NCBI GenBank assembly: GCA_012295275.1
Contig: CM022673.1
Span: forward strand, 27,039,761-27,103,760
Direction: 5' to 3'
From: Chrysomallon squamiferum
Lineage: Eukaryota > Mollusca > Gastropoda > Neomphalida > Peltospiridae
DNA length: 64,000 bases
Part shown: positions 31,687 to 45,000 of the stretch, piece after piece
How positions within the stretch are numbered: the first letter of the stretch is position 1
Layout: every line of letters starts with the position of its first letter
Made by a program: the position numbers and the translations under genes
Notes under the pieces: model-generated
Databases searched by the model: none
What the model was told of the DNA's origin: nothing
What the model saw: the letters and a program-made list of their open reading frames with translations, nothing else

Positions 31687-32158
31687 TCATGGCCGTAACT
31701 TGACTCTTTTTTTAAATGATACAAAAACACTTAATCTCAGAACGGAGCGGGGCAAAAAAGTTTGGGGGAGTAGTCTGGCAAAGAAAGAGGCAAAATCCTC
31801 GATACTACCTATTTCCTGATATCTTTTTCCTAGTTCATTCATCAGAACTTTTATTGATTTAATTTTCATATTTTCTACCTTACCTGGCAAAAGGGAATAT
31901 TTCGAAATCCATGTACATAAGAAATGCACTAAACAAACTCCAGAAGAATTAAATGTATTAATGTCTCTGGTAACACTGAAGTGGATACCGTTCCTATCGG
32001 AATACAGATATATATATTTTATATTTTTAAATAAAATGTTTGTACAAAAAAAAAAAAAAAAAATAAAAAAATAAATAAATAAAAAATAAATTAAAAAAAA
32101 TCCGCCAATTTCGGTGTGAGGCATTTGCCTCATTTGCCTAAATGTAGTTACGGCCATG
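31687..32158. mobile_element. Possible DNA-transposon relic with 13-bp inverted ends
   Basis: CATGGCCGTAACT at 31688-31700 is matched by its perfect reverse complement AGTTACGGCCATG at 32146-32158. The right end continues inward with a short GAGGCAAATGCCTC palindrome (on the minus strand). A minus-strand frame of 156 codons spans the element but has no recognisable domain and includes homopolymer-coded residues. No target-site duplication is evident, so hAT or another superfamily cannot be assigned. Confidence 0.4.
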
Positions 32159-32896
32159 AGTGTAAATCTGTATATATAAAACCCTCGTTTTCACTGACTA
32201 ACAGGGGAGAGCATCGAGTTCGGGTCCGGGAAATCTGAAAGTCTGTGAAATCGTGATCATAACAATAATCCTAAAATTAAACGAAGTACTGAATTTTAGT
32301 ACACATAACAGCTACATAATACAATAATGTAAAAACAATATACAGTCCCACAAACTGTGTAAAGAAATTTCATACTTGTACATGTGAAGAAAAATGTAAG
32401 GTAGATTGGGTGGAATTTGTTAGATTAGGATGGTTACGGTTGCCTTGAGAGAGAGAGAGGCGTTGCCGTGATCGTTTAGTGGGTCTCAGAATAGCTTGAA
32501 ATGAAAGTATTCAAGAGGGAAAGGGCTGTAAGTCCAAATTTGGTGATTTCTTCAAGATTTGGACCGAAAAATCGATGTCTATGAAATCGAGGGTCAGTAT
32601 TACGTACACGCACACACACAGTCACATACACATACATATCGCCAAAAAGCATGACATGTATGACTTTCAAAGTTTCAACAGCTTTATAGTATTTATAGGT
32701 TTAGTGTTAACTGTCTGGATCTCCCGGCAGATCTGATCAGTCGGTGATAAGCACACAGTAGCTCGTTGTCTAACTTTCTCCGCTATAGAATCATTTTAAT
32801 AGACAGAGTAACTTAATTAATGAAAAAGGCAAGAAAATATTTCACTGAACAACTACAGACAGCCTCGAATTACACCCGGATTTTTATATTATCATA

Positions 32897-32898
<2 letters not shown>

Positions 32899-32942
<44 letters not shown>

Positions 32943-32943
32943 C
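32899..32943. repeat. (ATT)n microsatellite
   Basis: An uninterrupted trinucleotide run. Confidence 0.93.
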
Positions 32944-33229
32944 ATACTTGTTTTTTCCATTATCGGGCGTATCGGGTGTATATAGTTATCATCTCCTCAA
33001 ACACGCGCACACACACACACATACACACACATACACACACACAGTCAGACATATATTCATACATTTCTTTCTTTTATTAATTATTGACCAAACTTTTATC
33101 CTTTATTTTAAAGGGTCTGTTCGTCCTTGTACTAATTTCCCTTTATTTTCCTAACTATTAAATATTACAAAAATATTAAACATGATCTGTTTTTTAATCT
33201 CTTACATATTTTTTTAAATTATAACATTA

Positions 33230-33231
33230 TT

Positions 33232-33307
<76 letters not shown>
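33230..33307. repeat. (TTTA)n-(ATT)n compound repeat
   Basis: A tetranucleotide run passing directly into a trinucleotide run. Further (AGT)n follows at 33451-33480. Confidence 0.9.
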
Positions 33308-33308
<1 letters not shown>

Positions 33309-33449
33309 TACTTAATTTTAACTTCTTTTTTTTTTTAATTGTCGGTATTATATTATTTTACTTTTTTATTTTATTTTTTATTTGTTCTTTATTTCATTTT
33401 TAGTTTTTATTTATTTATTTATTTATTTTATTATTATTATTATTAGTTA

Positions 33450-33480
<31 letters not shown>

Positions 33481-33910
33481 TAATTTTCACATTTTTTTTA
33501 ATTATTATTATATTATTTTACTTTTTTATTTTATTTATTTCATTCTTTATTTCATTTCATTTTTTATTTATTTTATTTTATTTTATTTTATTTTATATAT
33601 ATTATTTTTGGGGGGGACTTAATACTACAAATTGTGTTACGTATATTACTGATGACGATTCTATCATTTTGTGAAAAGTGTGATCCTCTTCTGGCACGCA
33701 TCCTTTAACTCTTACAGCGTCTGTCCGCACGTAATAAATAAACTGAGAGATGTAATGACAGGACTGAGTTTAGCTGTTTGATCTAGAATACACACTTGTC
33801 AACAACAACTTTACAGGAACAGGACAAAAACGTAATTGATTAATCATATACTAGGAACGCGAAAACAAACTGTTGAAAAAAAAAAAAATCTTGTTTATGT
33901 GGAGTAACCA

Positions 33911-33927
33911 AAAAAAAAAAAAAAAAA

Positions 33928-33990
<63 letters not shown>

Positions 33991-34006
33991 AATAAATAAA
34001 TAAATA
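33911..34006. repeat. A-run, (AAT)n, (AAAT)n compound repeat
   Basis: A homopolymer, trinucleotide and tetranucleotide in succession. Confidence 0.9.
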
Positions 34007-34370
34007 TACGCAATTCCTAATTAACAGTTATATCTGTAAATATGATTTAGAGTCAGTCCTTATTAATGAAAGCAAAAGGCGGATATTCTAGTCGATGATT
34101 TTTTAGTTGAAAATGTAACAAATTTATATAAGATTAATGAAATTCATCTCAAATATTTCTACTAAGATTTATTTTCATCGTGAATCAGTAGTAGACATAA
34201 TAAGAACAAAATAGCAACGATTTGTTTTCTTCTCAACATAATTGTACGGGATAAACAAAATTATCTCATCTTTGAAGGCGCACGCGTAGGGCCCACAAAT
34301 GTCATTTTTTTACGACAAATGGCGCAGTGTTACTGATACAGTAATTAATGTCTTAATCATTGACAAATTT

Positions 34371-34703
34371 GTGACAATTGGGGTCACCAAACACGTGTTC
34401 TAAAATTTTTTTTTTTTAATAAGTACTTACTAACCGTGTGTGAATATTTGGCTGAATATATTAGGTTATTTTTCTAAATAAATAAAAAATGTAAAATAAT
34501 ATTAATAGTTTGCTGAAAGTCACAGAGAAATTATTTTGTGACAACTGGGGTCACCAAACACGTGCTCTGAAATCTGTTTTCTATAATTACTTACTAATTG
34601 TGTGTGTATATTTTTCTGAATATGTTAGTTTTGTTTCTAAATAAATAAAAAATATAAAATAATATTAACAGTTTGCTGAGGGTCACAGAGAAATTATTTT
34701 GTT
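34371..34703. repeat. Tandem duplication, 2 x 167 bp
   Basis: Two adjacent units begin GTGACAATTGGGGTCACC (34371) and GTGACAACTGGGGTCACC (34538), each containing CAAACACGTG and ending with a shared GTCACAGAGAAATTATTTTG. They differ by scattered substitutions and small indels. Each start is a small dyad, GTGAC/GTCAC. It may be the edge of a satellite or a local duplication. Confidence 0.8.
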
Positions 34704-34930
34704 AGAGTAATATAAGATTTTAAATATTATGTATGCATTTTCATTAAACGCACATTTTATTACTTATATCAAATAACAAGATAAATAAATAAAATACTTT
34801 AATCTGTACAGAAATATTTATGATATATTTCAGTTGCGGCAGCTTAGATATATTTATTTATTTATTATTTTTTAGTTTAACTATTTTTAAAATTATTGAT
34901 TATACAGTGTATATATAGACACACACAAAC

Positions 34931-34971
<41 letters not shown>

Positions 34972-35149
34972 CACCTTTTGATCTGTGAAATATATAGCTA
35001 AGTATATTAAATTTTTTTAAAGTTGGTCGTTTCTTTTTAAACGACGAATGGCTTAATAATTCCGTCATTTATAGTTAAAAGATTAACAAATCAATGATAT
35101 TTGAATTAAAGGTTCATTCTTAATCACTACATTTATTCGTTCATTCAAT

Positions 35150-35331
35150 AAATCGCGAATCCGCCCATACGAACGCTTTGACTAAAACATCCAATGAAGA
35201 TCAAGACTGGTTGTTACTGACAAAGAGGAAGGCGGGGTTATCTTCCATTAATTTGCATCACTATCAACACGTGAGCACGTGGTTTTCAAACGCATGCGCA
35301 TCTGGTACTTGTAGCAGAAGACAGAAGTAAA
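35150..35331 (+). promoter_or_regulatory. Probable core promoter/5' UTR of the A1CF-like gene
   Basis: In the 230 bp upstream of the start codon I see a CCAAT box (35191-35195), a GC-box-like GGCGGGG (35231-35237), two E-boxes CACGTG (35268-35273 and 35276-35281) and an NRF1-like GCATGCGCA (35292-35300). There is no TATA box. CpG density rises here relative to the introns, as expected for a broad, housekeeping-type promoter. The transcription start is not determined. Confidence 0.55.
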
Positions 35332-35379
35332 ATGATAATATTTGGTGAGAGATTTCAGTCAGAGTGTGAACAGCTGAAA

Positions 35380-36060
35380 ATGGATAAATCGGCTCCACAG
35401 GGTGTAGCGGGTGCTCCGAACGAAGCTGCACTTCTGGCTTTAATGGAGAGAACAAATTATTCGATGATCCAACAAAATGGACAGCGGAAATACGGAGGTC
35501 CTCCACCAGGATGGGAGGGCCCCCCTCCTGTTCGTGGATGTGAAATTTTTATTGGTAAAATACCACGGGATTGTTACGAGGATGAACTTGTTCCCGTTTT
35601 TGAAAAAATTGGCAAAATTTATGAATTTCGTTTAATGATGGATTTTTCTGGATCTAATCGTGGTTACGCGTTTTGTATGTATACTAACAAACAAGATGCT
35701 TCACGCGCTATAAAAGAGCTCAATAATTTTGAAATTAGAAAGGGTCGCCTTTTAGGTGTATGTTCAAGTGTTGATAACTGCCGATTGTTTGTTGGAGGTA
35801 TTCCTAAAGCGAAACAACGCGAAGAAATATTAGCTGAAATGCATAAAGTGACGGATGGAGTTGTAGATGTCATAGTTTATCCATCTGCAGTGGATAAAAC
35901 GAAGAACCGTGGTTTCGCTTTTGTGGAGTACGACTGTCACCGTGCGGCAGCAATGGCCAGAAGAAAATTAATACCTGGGAGGATACAGCTGTGGGGGCAC
36001 CAGATTGCTGTTGACTGGGCAGAGCCAGAACAAGATGTTGATGATGATACCATGTCAACT
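35380..36060 (+). CDS. A1CF-like: A1CF-like coding exon 1: N-terminus, RRM1 and RRM2
   Basis: Residues 1-227. One uninterrupted exon carries both first RRMs and ends after DDDTMST at a consensus donor (GTAAGT, 36061). The segment just before RRM1 ([12 protein letters not shown], residues 34-45) is a signature of the A1CF/RBM46/RBM47/SYNCRIP group. RNP2 motifs are IFIGKI (56-61) and LFVGGI (136-141). The frame is open upstream to 35332, so a longer N-terminus is possible. Confidence 0.93.
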
Positions 36061-39000
36061 GTAAGTACAATAAACCCGGCGGTTGTTATTTTGACTTTAT
36101 TTTCTGACATGTCCTTATTAGTATTATAAACGGGGGAGTCGGTTCACTCTAGCTCATCTCATTGAATAGAAATAAACAATAATAATTGCAAAGAAAGAAA
36201 ATTTATTAAACAGAATTTAAAAGTAAATAAATTAAATAAATTAAATATATAGTTATTTTATTACTATTAAAATTAAAACTGAAGTAAATGTATATTTTAT
36301 TTCAAAAACTATATAATTTTTTTATTTATTTAACTTAGTCTAACTTTTTATTTTTTTAAGTGGAAAATCTAAAATAAATAGAGATGTATGGATGGATGTT
36401 AAAATGTTCTGTTCTGAATTATGTATTTTTATTTTAAAAAATTATTTCTGTTAGTACAGTTACATATCTTATATTCTAATAAAATGTGTATCTGTATATG
36501 TATGTATATTTTATAGTACTCTTTGAAGTATCAAAGTAACAGACCATTTCACATCATTATTGTATCTGAACATTTTTCTTTTAATGTCATATTCCAAGTT
36601 TTAAAATAAAATATATATTTTTTTTATATATAAAGTTTTTCGTTACTAAATTGTGAATAGTTTAATGTGTTATAAATTACAAATAAGTAAATAGTATGGA
36701 CACAACTAGTTAACTACTGTTAATCGTAATAATTATTGTTAGATGACAGAATTGAACTTTTCTTTTTTCCAATATTTATAGTTTGTAAAATAAAAAAAGA
36801 CAGTAATTTATTTGTTACAGAGTTCACTGCAAAATTCAGAAAATCTAAATGGAAATATATTTGAAGAATATTTTAAGAATTAAATTAATAATATTTTATT
36901 TTATTATAATAAACCAAATAAGTGTAATAACAAACAAACAACCCCTACTACTGTTTCATATGATTAAAAAAAAAAATTCTACTTCAGAATAACTGTTAAA
37001 TGTTGTTTAAAGACATGCATAAATAATCTAGATTTTTCCAAAATTATTTATAGGTAGTACTGATCATGATTTAATATACAACTTTTATGATATTCATATG
37101 TGCACATTTGAATGTATTGTTTTCCAGGTTCGAATATTGTATGTTAGAAATTTAATGCTCAGTACCAGTGAGGAAACAATTAAAGACGTGTTTGAAAAAG
37201 CAGTTGGAAAGGAAGATTGTATTGAGAGAGTAAAGAAACTGAGAGATTATGCTTTTGTGCATTTTAAAACTCGAGATGATGCACTTAAAGCAATGGAAAC
37301 TCTTGATGGTGAGTTTTTTTGTGGATTACATGAACAATACAGAAATAAATTTTGCATTTCAGTATTTGTTTCAAATGTGCCTTTCAATAATGAATATGGT
37401 TATTTTTAAATTTTTAAATTTTTTTTTTTTTTTTTTTTTTATTAAATGAAGTTTGAATTTTAGAAATAAATAAACTATTTGAATTCCAGGTTCAGTTCTA
37501 GAGGGGTCAACTCTAGAAGTGGTATTGGCAAAACCTGTTGATAAAAATGATTTTTCAAGAGTTCTACGTGGAAATAAGACTGCTGCTTCTGAGGTGAAAT
37601 TTTATATACAACCAGTTTTATTAGTTAATAATAATTTTTTTTTTTTTTTTTTTTTTAAATTAACAAATCTGATATATATGTATATTTTTAAATTTTCTTT
37701 GCATTTTTATTACTCTCCCAGTAAGAAAACATACTAAGTTTTCTAAACCCTCACCAATTTTTAATACTGCTCTTGTCTACAAAAACAGGAGGTAAAAGAA
37801 CATCAGTTAATGAAACTGAAGGTGGATTGTTGTTATATCATTGGTTAGGACCGATTCAAATGTTAACTTGAATAAATTATTTTTTTACAAATTTCAAACT
37901 GTTTACTATGTTTTCAGTTGAGCAAAGCTGAAAATGCCATAAAAGATTATTCTTTTTACAGGAAAATGAGACAAAGAAAGTTGTACCCCAGGTTTCTATT
38001 TACATTTTGTCAAAATAATGCTCAGTTTTATTTTTCAGTGAAATTTATTTATAAACTAACAGCATGTTGATAAGTGTTTTTTGCTTGTGCAGAAGAAAAA
38101 GTTTTTTTCGAATAAAGTAATGAATTTATTTTTATGCATGTAATTTATGCATGTTTAATTAAAAAAATAATCTGTAAAAAAGAAAATTGTTCAATGCAAG
38201 ATTCAGAAAACCAAATTGGAAATCAGTTAAAATATTATGAGAATCACATTAATGATGTAATTTTATTGCACATTAAACCAAATTAGTATATGATCTTAAC
38301 AAAACAGCCTCTAAAGAAGTAATATTCTATTCATCAGTTGAAATAGTGTAACAGACACAGATCTGGATCTGTTGTTAAGACATGTATAAATCTGAAGGTT
38401 TTAGAAATAATCTTTTTCATATGAATTTAAATTGAGGCTGTAACATTTGTGATAATTTTTACAATAATTATGTTTGTGTTACAATTTATTTAACTTCACA
38501 ATTAAGATTTCCTTGAGCATCCTCATTATGAGCATGAAATCATAATTTTGAAATTAGCTTTTGCTGCTGAACGTATGAATAACTAGAAGCTGTATTTTGC
38601 AGTTTTCAGATTTCAGAAATACAGTTATTCATACATGAATTAATTTATATTAAAATGCTGTTACATTCATTTAAATTTATGTATAGATATATCCCTTACT
38701 AAAGGTTTTATTCGTAATTTGAACTACTTGACCTAAGCAGACTAGCTTTTATTTGAAAGACAATATTACCTGTATATTATTTTTAACATTAATTAAGAAT
38801 ACATTTGATTAGATTTCTTACTCTTTATTTTTCTTCTTTGTTATTTTTTTTTTGTATATGTAAATTAAAGTAAAAATATTATTTAAAAAAATACTTGGGT
38901 AATTTAGTTTATATGCCTATGGTATTAATAGTAATTAGTACTATAAAATAAAAATTACAAATACACAATCAATTCATTGAAAATGGTAACACATTTAAAA

Positions 39001-42000
39001 ACCTTTAAAAATTTCAAGACTCTAATATTTTTTCTATTTAATATTTAGCAGAATTTGGAATTTTTTTTTATCTCAGTTACTAGATAAAAGCTGAAATCGA
39101 GAAAACCAACAAAAGTCCTGTACAATACAAAAGGTCTGTAAAATCTGAATGATCATTTAAATATAGTCTTGAAATCTTTAAACAAGTGGGTGAAGACATA
39201 GATATGTCAATTCCTTATACTTAAGTGGCATTTGAAATTATAATTTATGTATATATTGTATTTTTCTATCTCCAATATTGGGTTTAAGAACTGTGTTGTC
39301 AAAATTGCTAACACTAACGCTCAAACTCAGAATAATTAAGATAAATATTACTTTAAAGTGACTTTTGCTCTAAGAGATGGAATTTTTATTTTTAATAGTA
39401 ATAATAGAAATTAAGCCTCTGAAAATTTGTTTTAAAAACATATTAACTCTTGCTTGGTTACATCTTCATGTTAGTATTTCATAAATTAAATATGTTCTCA
39501 GGATTTGTATCCCTATAAACCATCATCCAAGAAGGTCAGTCTGACATTTTTAATGTCAGGTAAGCTGAGATGCATGAACAGATACTTTATAATGTTAATA
39601 AGGTTAGAAAAACTCAAGACTCTTGGTCTATATATTAATATATGGTCACATATTTCAAGTTTTGCTTATCACCATCTTAGTTCTTCATATTGTATTTTAG
39701 AATATAAGTTGAAATGTCCAGTATTTGAATGGAAAATTGCCACTCATTTTAGTATTCTCTTAGTGACTTGAAAGAAATTCAATATTAACTTGAAGAGTTT
39801 AGTCTCAGTGTTGACAGTTTATAAAAGGCATATTTGACAGAATCAATGCTGACCTGCTTATAATATTAAAATAAATTTAAAGTTAGGTGAAAATAAAGTG
39901 AGAATTTTTTTTTATTAATAAATGAAAGTTGAGTATTTATATTGCATTTTCTTTTTTTTCATTTTGTTAATTTTTAATGTTGAAATGGATGCACTAACAT
40001 CTTAGTAAATAAACCAGAAAAGAATAAAATAATCTTTATTACTGAAACCACATTTTCATCTTTTTATATTTGCTTATTGCTAAAATATTATCTTGATGTT
40101 ATTTACTGTATGAAATTATTCTTAGCTTAAAATACATCATAGGTTTCATATACTAATCAGAAAAATTCAAATGATTTTAAAAGTACAGATTGTTCAAATA
40201 TAAAAAGTTAATTTTTGTTACTTAAAAATGGACTTCATCAACATTAACAAAATAAAACATAAAAGTATTAATAAAATTGATAATCCTTCAAACATTGAAT
40301 TGTTTTATTGTAGCAAATTTATGGATACCAGTATGAAACACCTTTCACAACTTCAGCATTTTACAGCCAGTATATGTCTCCAGGAATCAGGTAAGATGAC
40401 CACACTCGGAAAAAGAAAAGTAATTTAGAAATTTATGCACTTTTATTAATATGATACAAAGGCATCATTTCTGCTTTAAAATATGTATTGCATTTTTTTA
40501 GTGACAACCTATAAAACAGGATGAACCAATTATAAGGCACCAGATATATGAAGACAAATGTGAAAAAGATCAAATTTGAAATTGCTCTGTATTTCTGTAT
40601 GTCTGTTCCTGGTAGGTTTCTATTTTAACTTAAATTTCTTCAGTTTTGCCCTATAACTGGAATACTAGACCTTTTCCTGTTGACAAAAAGTGATTAGAAT
40701 ATATTCTCTGCTGCAAACACCAGTAATCTGGAGCGATCATACAAGATTTATAAATCACACATTCAAAGCCTGTAAGTGTTAAAAACTATTTTTATTTTAA
40801 GAAGTGTTCAGCGTGGAGCTATTGGAATTCGTGGAATTATTCGTGGTCGAGGCCGAGGTGCTGCAGGGTCCCGAGGTGCAGGGGGGACACGAGGTTACAC
40901 TACTACAGCATTTGCATTACGTGATGGATACAAGAAACACCCAGTTGAGGTGAGATATATTTCTGTTACCTTTTTATTTGTTTTCATTTTTATTTTTATT
41001 TTTATTTTTATTTTTATTAATAAAATAAAGACATAATCTACTAAATGTTGAATATCTTCTCTTCACTAGTCACGTTTGTTTCATACGCAGGAGAAAACAA
41101 TCAAAATAATTTGAAAGCATTTCTTTATCCTGCAGTCCTAAATAATACAAACATAATTAAATTTAACTGTTTTACTTATCACCTTGTTGCCTTTGTCACA
41201 ATTCATCAAAATAAATCTTAAATAACAACAATTTATTTGTTATTTTCAAAATGGTCTTTAATATCTAAACCAGAAATTAAACACTAAAGAAATAACTTTG
41301 AACTATATGTAAAAAACAGGTATTGTATTGAAGTAAATATAATGGTCTTCCAAAAAGCTATATTAGTGGTCATTGGCCAAAAATACAGAAATTAATTTAG
41401 TCGTATCAGCATGCCATAATGTTCAGTGATCGCAGGATTTATATATATATCTATTCCCATTGGTCTTTTTCCTTGGTGAATAATTTTTCAAATATAAATC
41501 TGAGTTGCTATTAATGTCACAGTATCCTCTGTAATCCACAGTGTCATTAATTAATGTATATTTGATTCAGAAATCTGGGAAGTTGATTTATCTAAAGGGA
41601 ATAAAAACAAATGTAATTTATATCAGATTCAGTAAAACATTTTATGCAAATAACTGGATATGTGGAAATACACAAAATTAATTTACATGCATTATCTTTT
41701 CTGATGGTAATTATTCTCCAAATAAGGTATAAAAATAATTTTGGTAAGCAAGATGTTTGTGAGAAAGTGTTTTTGCTGTAGGGGCGACTTTATGACATCT
41801 TGCCTGGCATGGAATTGACTCCTATTAATCCTGTTACTCTCAAACCACAAACTTTGAAATCTGCAATGCAGGTACAGTCAAATATATATTCTCAACAATA
41901 TTCTGGGACTTTCCTGCTTTTAGTGAAATGGTGAATAGTGCTTGCCTGCAATTTCTTCACCTGTTCTTAGTAGTGCAGTATATATATCCATTCTATTTAT

Positions 42001-45000
42001 TTATTTTCTTCTTTTTTTTTCAAAATAAAGTTATAATTGTAATATAAATGTAAAATACATCTTTAAAATCAGTTATTCTGTTTAAACCAAGTTTAATTCT
42101 GATTAACATAAACTTGAATTATAAAATCACTTGAGTTCTCATTTTCATCAGTCACATGCCTTTCACTAGATATCTATATCATTACTATTTATGTGCAGGA
42201 TGAAACATCAGAAAAACAAACATGTATATGTATTATTTCGTTGATATTATTAGTATTATTATCATATATGCCGATGCAGAACTATAATGTCTAAATCAGT
42301 ATCTAAAGGGCATTGGAAAATAAATACAAATAAATGAAATAGGATTGATAGGTATATTATTGTTTAGCTGTTGTTAAAAGGTGTTTAAATGAATAATCAG
42401 GCAAAATACCAAAATGATACCATATTAGCTTGGCTTGGTCTGTTTTATCTGTTGAATATAGAAGGCTAAAGCAAAACAGGTTGCATGATGTTTTTTCAGT
42501 ATGCCCATTTGGCATTTTCCATCCCAACTACATCTAAATGGTCAGTTTATCAAAAACCCTGTATGGTGCTGTCCTGCCTATGAGATATCACCAAGTGATC
42601 TCCATATCAGTAAGATGTTTAGCTGAATAAAATTATAATCAGTGTAGATTAAAATACATTCAGTATGTTGTTAAATAAAAAAATATAAAAAATGTTTCTG
42701 TTTTTCCTTTACCTAGGTAACATTTAATCACATATTTCTAAGAAAGGCCTTAACTAAAATGCTTAATGAACAGCAACTGCTGATTATGTCTTTAAATGTA
42801 TTTTAGTGACTATTATTATTATTTATTTATTGATAATACATCATCAGATACAGACAGATTTCATTTTATGACTTCATTGTAGCTGCTTAGAAAATGGAGT
42901 TGGTTAAAACATGTTTTAAAATATCTGCCTCTAAAGAAGTTTGTCAGTTGTATAACAGTAATTATTATAATTCATTTCTGTATGTATTGGTATAACAAAT
43001 TTTCTCATCCTAACTCAAAAGGCTGAGCGTTTGGCTTGCCTGAATATTTGATTACAGCAAAACAATATATTCTTTTCTTCTCAGTGGCAATGGAAAATAT
43101 ATTTTCATTTTACCATCCTGAAACCTCATTTAATTTTTAAATATTTTATTTATTTTTCTAATTTATCTATCTTATTAAAGTTTTTATTTTTTGTTTTTGT
43201 TTCAAAAGTTAATAATAATAAATGTATATTTTTGCATTTTACCTTCTGCTTTTTTATTGCTTTGATATGCTCTGTTCCATTTTCCCCCATTTAATGTAAA
43301 ATGTAAAGATTCTTTTCTTTTACATTTAGAAAAATTACAAGTACAATCAAATTTATAAGAGTTAACTTTCTTACAATAAGTATTTTAATAACGGCTCCTT
43401 TTTTATATTAGTTCTCTAAAAGATATAAATAATAATGTTACTTTCGAAGAATACACCGAAATAAAACACCAATCAATAAAATGCAAAGTCGATATTTGTT
43501 AATGCTTTATACTAACCAAAGAATAGTTTTAACTAAAGCAGTGCAGTATCAATAGTTTAATGAATTAAGAGGTAAAAAATACTTTAAATTTTGTCACTGC
43601 TAGAGGTGCTTTAGCTTTTTGGATTTCAAGTTACAAAAATAACTATTGCCATTAAAATTTCAGCATCCAGATGGCATGTTTCTTAAAGTCTGTTAATTGT
43701 CACATACTTTCAGCTCTTAGATGAAATGTGTCAGAAAAATGCATGGGGTAATCCAATATATCAGCTTCATTCTGCAGTACACAGAGAAGGTGCTGGTGAT
43801 ATGCAATTATTCCTTTTCAAGGTTAGTGTTATTTGAAGGTAGCTATATGTTCTTTGATGCTGATGATGTTCACGGTCTTTAAAAAATATTTTACAGCTAT
43901 AAAAACTTTTTTCCTGTCTTTAAATAAACAATTGCCCTCTAAAATTGCAGTATAAATGTACAAAAAACAGTAACAAAGAAATGACTTTCTTCTCTTTTAG
44001 GTAACAATTCCAGCTCTGGTTTCTCAGAACCCAAATCCATTTCATCCCAATAAACTGTGTCGTACAGTAGAGGAGGCAAAATCATATGCAGCAGAATATG
44101 TCCTTGCACAGCTTGGACTTCCAGTAGAAAGTAAGAAAACATCTTTCCTTAGGTATTCATTTTAATCTTTAGTTACTGACTGACATTTATTATATACTCA
44201 TATTTTTGATGAATATAACCATTTGCACATTGACAATTCATATATTTATATATGTATGAATATATGCTTCAGTTTAAAGACATACTTCAATATTGCCTTG
44301 AAACTGGGTTTTGTAGATCTCAGTTTGTTTATTCCTTTGCTTTTCAGGTTTATTCAATTTATTAATCTGAATATAGTTACTAATATATGGTTTCAACATT
44401 AATTACTAATCGGTATTTGAGATTAAAACAAAACATCTCCAAATCCAGTTAGAAAACGCCTTTTACTTTTGTTCTTTTTTAAAAATAATTAAAATTAACA
44501 ATCTGTAATTTCATGTGCATGTGGTTAAGATTTTAGCATAGATTGCAGGTCAGAGTAGTGTATTTTATTATAGGGCTCTATCTGCTTTTAACTGTAACAC
44601 TGATACGTTTGTATTTTGTCATACTTTAATGCAGAGTTATTTGGCAAAATCTTCTGTTTTAAGAAAAAAAGCTATCTTATTCAGTTCTTTTTTCTCTTCC
44701 AATCCTTTCTTTTAGTTAAGCATTACAAACTGAGAGCCATTGGGGTCCTGTTCACTTTGAAGATCAAATGTTAAATATCCCATGATGGCTGAAAAATTAT
44801 ATTCAGAAGACTTAATGCTTATATACATCTTTTTAACGAAATGATGATACTTTTAACTGAAAATTTAATGAATTGAAAGTTAGGAGTATGTATTTTTTGT
44901 AAGATACATAAAATAACTATAATAATAAATTTTTTAAATATTTTATTTTATTTTATTTTATTTTTTTGCATTTAAAAAAAAAATATGTTAAACGTTTAAT

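Larger units (their letters stand above)
31423..35149. other. Spacer between the divergent dispanin and A1CF-like genes
   Basis: Besides the listed repeats and the transposon relic, the remaining DNA is AT-rich without supported exons. T- and ATT-rich low-complexity sequence dominates 33060-33620. Confidence 0.6.

Noticed and set aside
34937-34966. (AT)n run as a TATA-type promoter for the A1CF-like gene
   Set aside because: It is a simple repeat about 400 bp upstream, and the CpG-richer cluster next to the start codon is a better promoter.
35332-35379. Upstream in-frame ATG of the A1CF-like gene
   Set aside because: Weaker context and 16 extra residues unlike family N-termini. Kept only as an alternative.
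37918-37961. Upstream acceptor that would lengthen the 30-nt microexon
   Set aside because: An exon starting after TTTTCAG at 37918 would end out of phase with the next exon, whereas the start at 37962 keeps phase 0.
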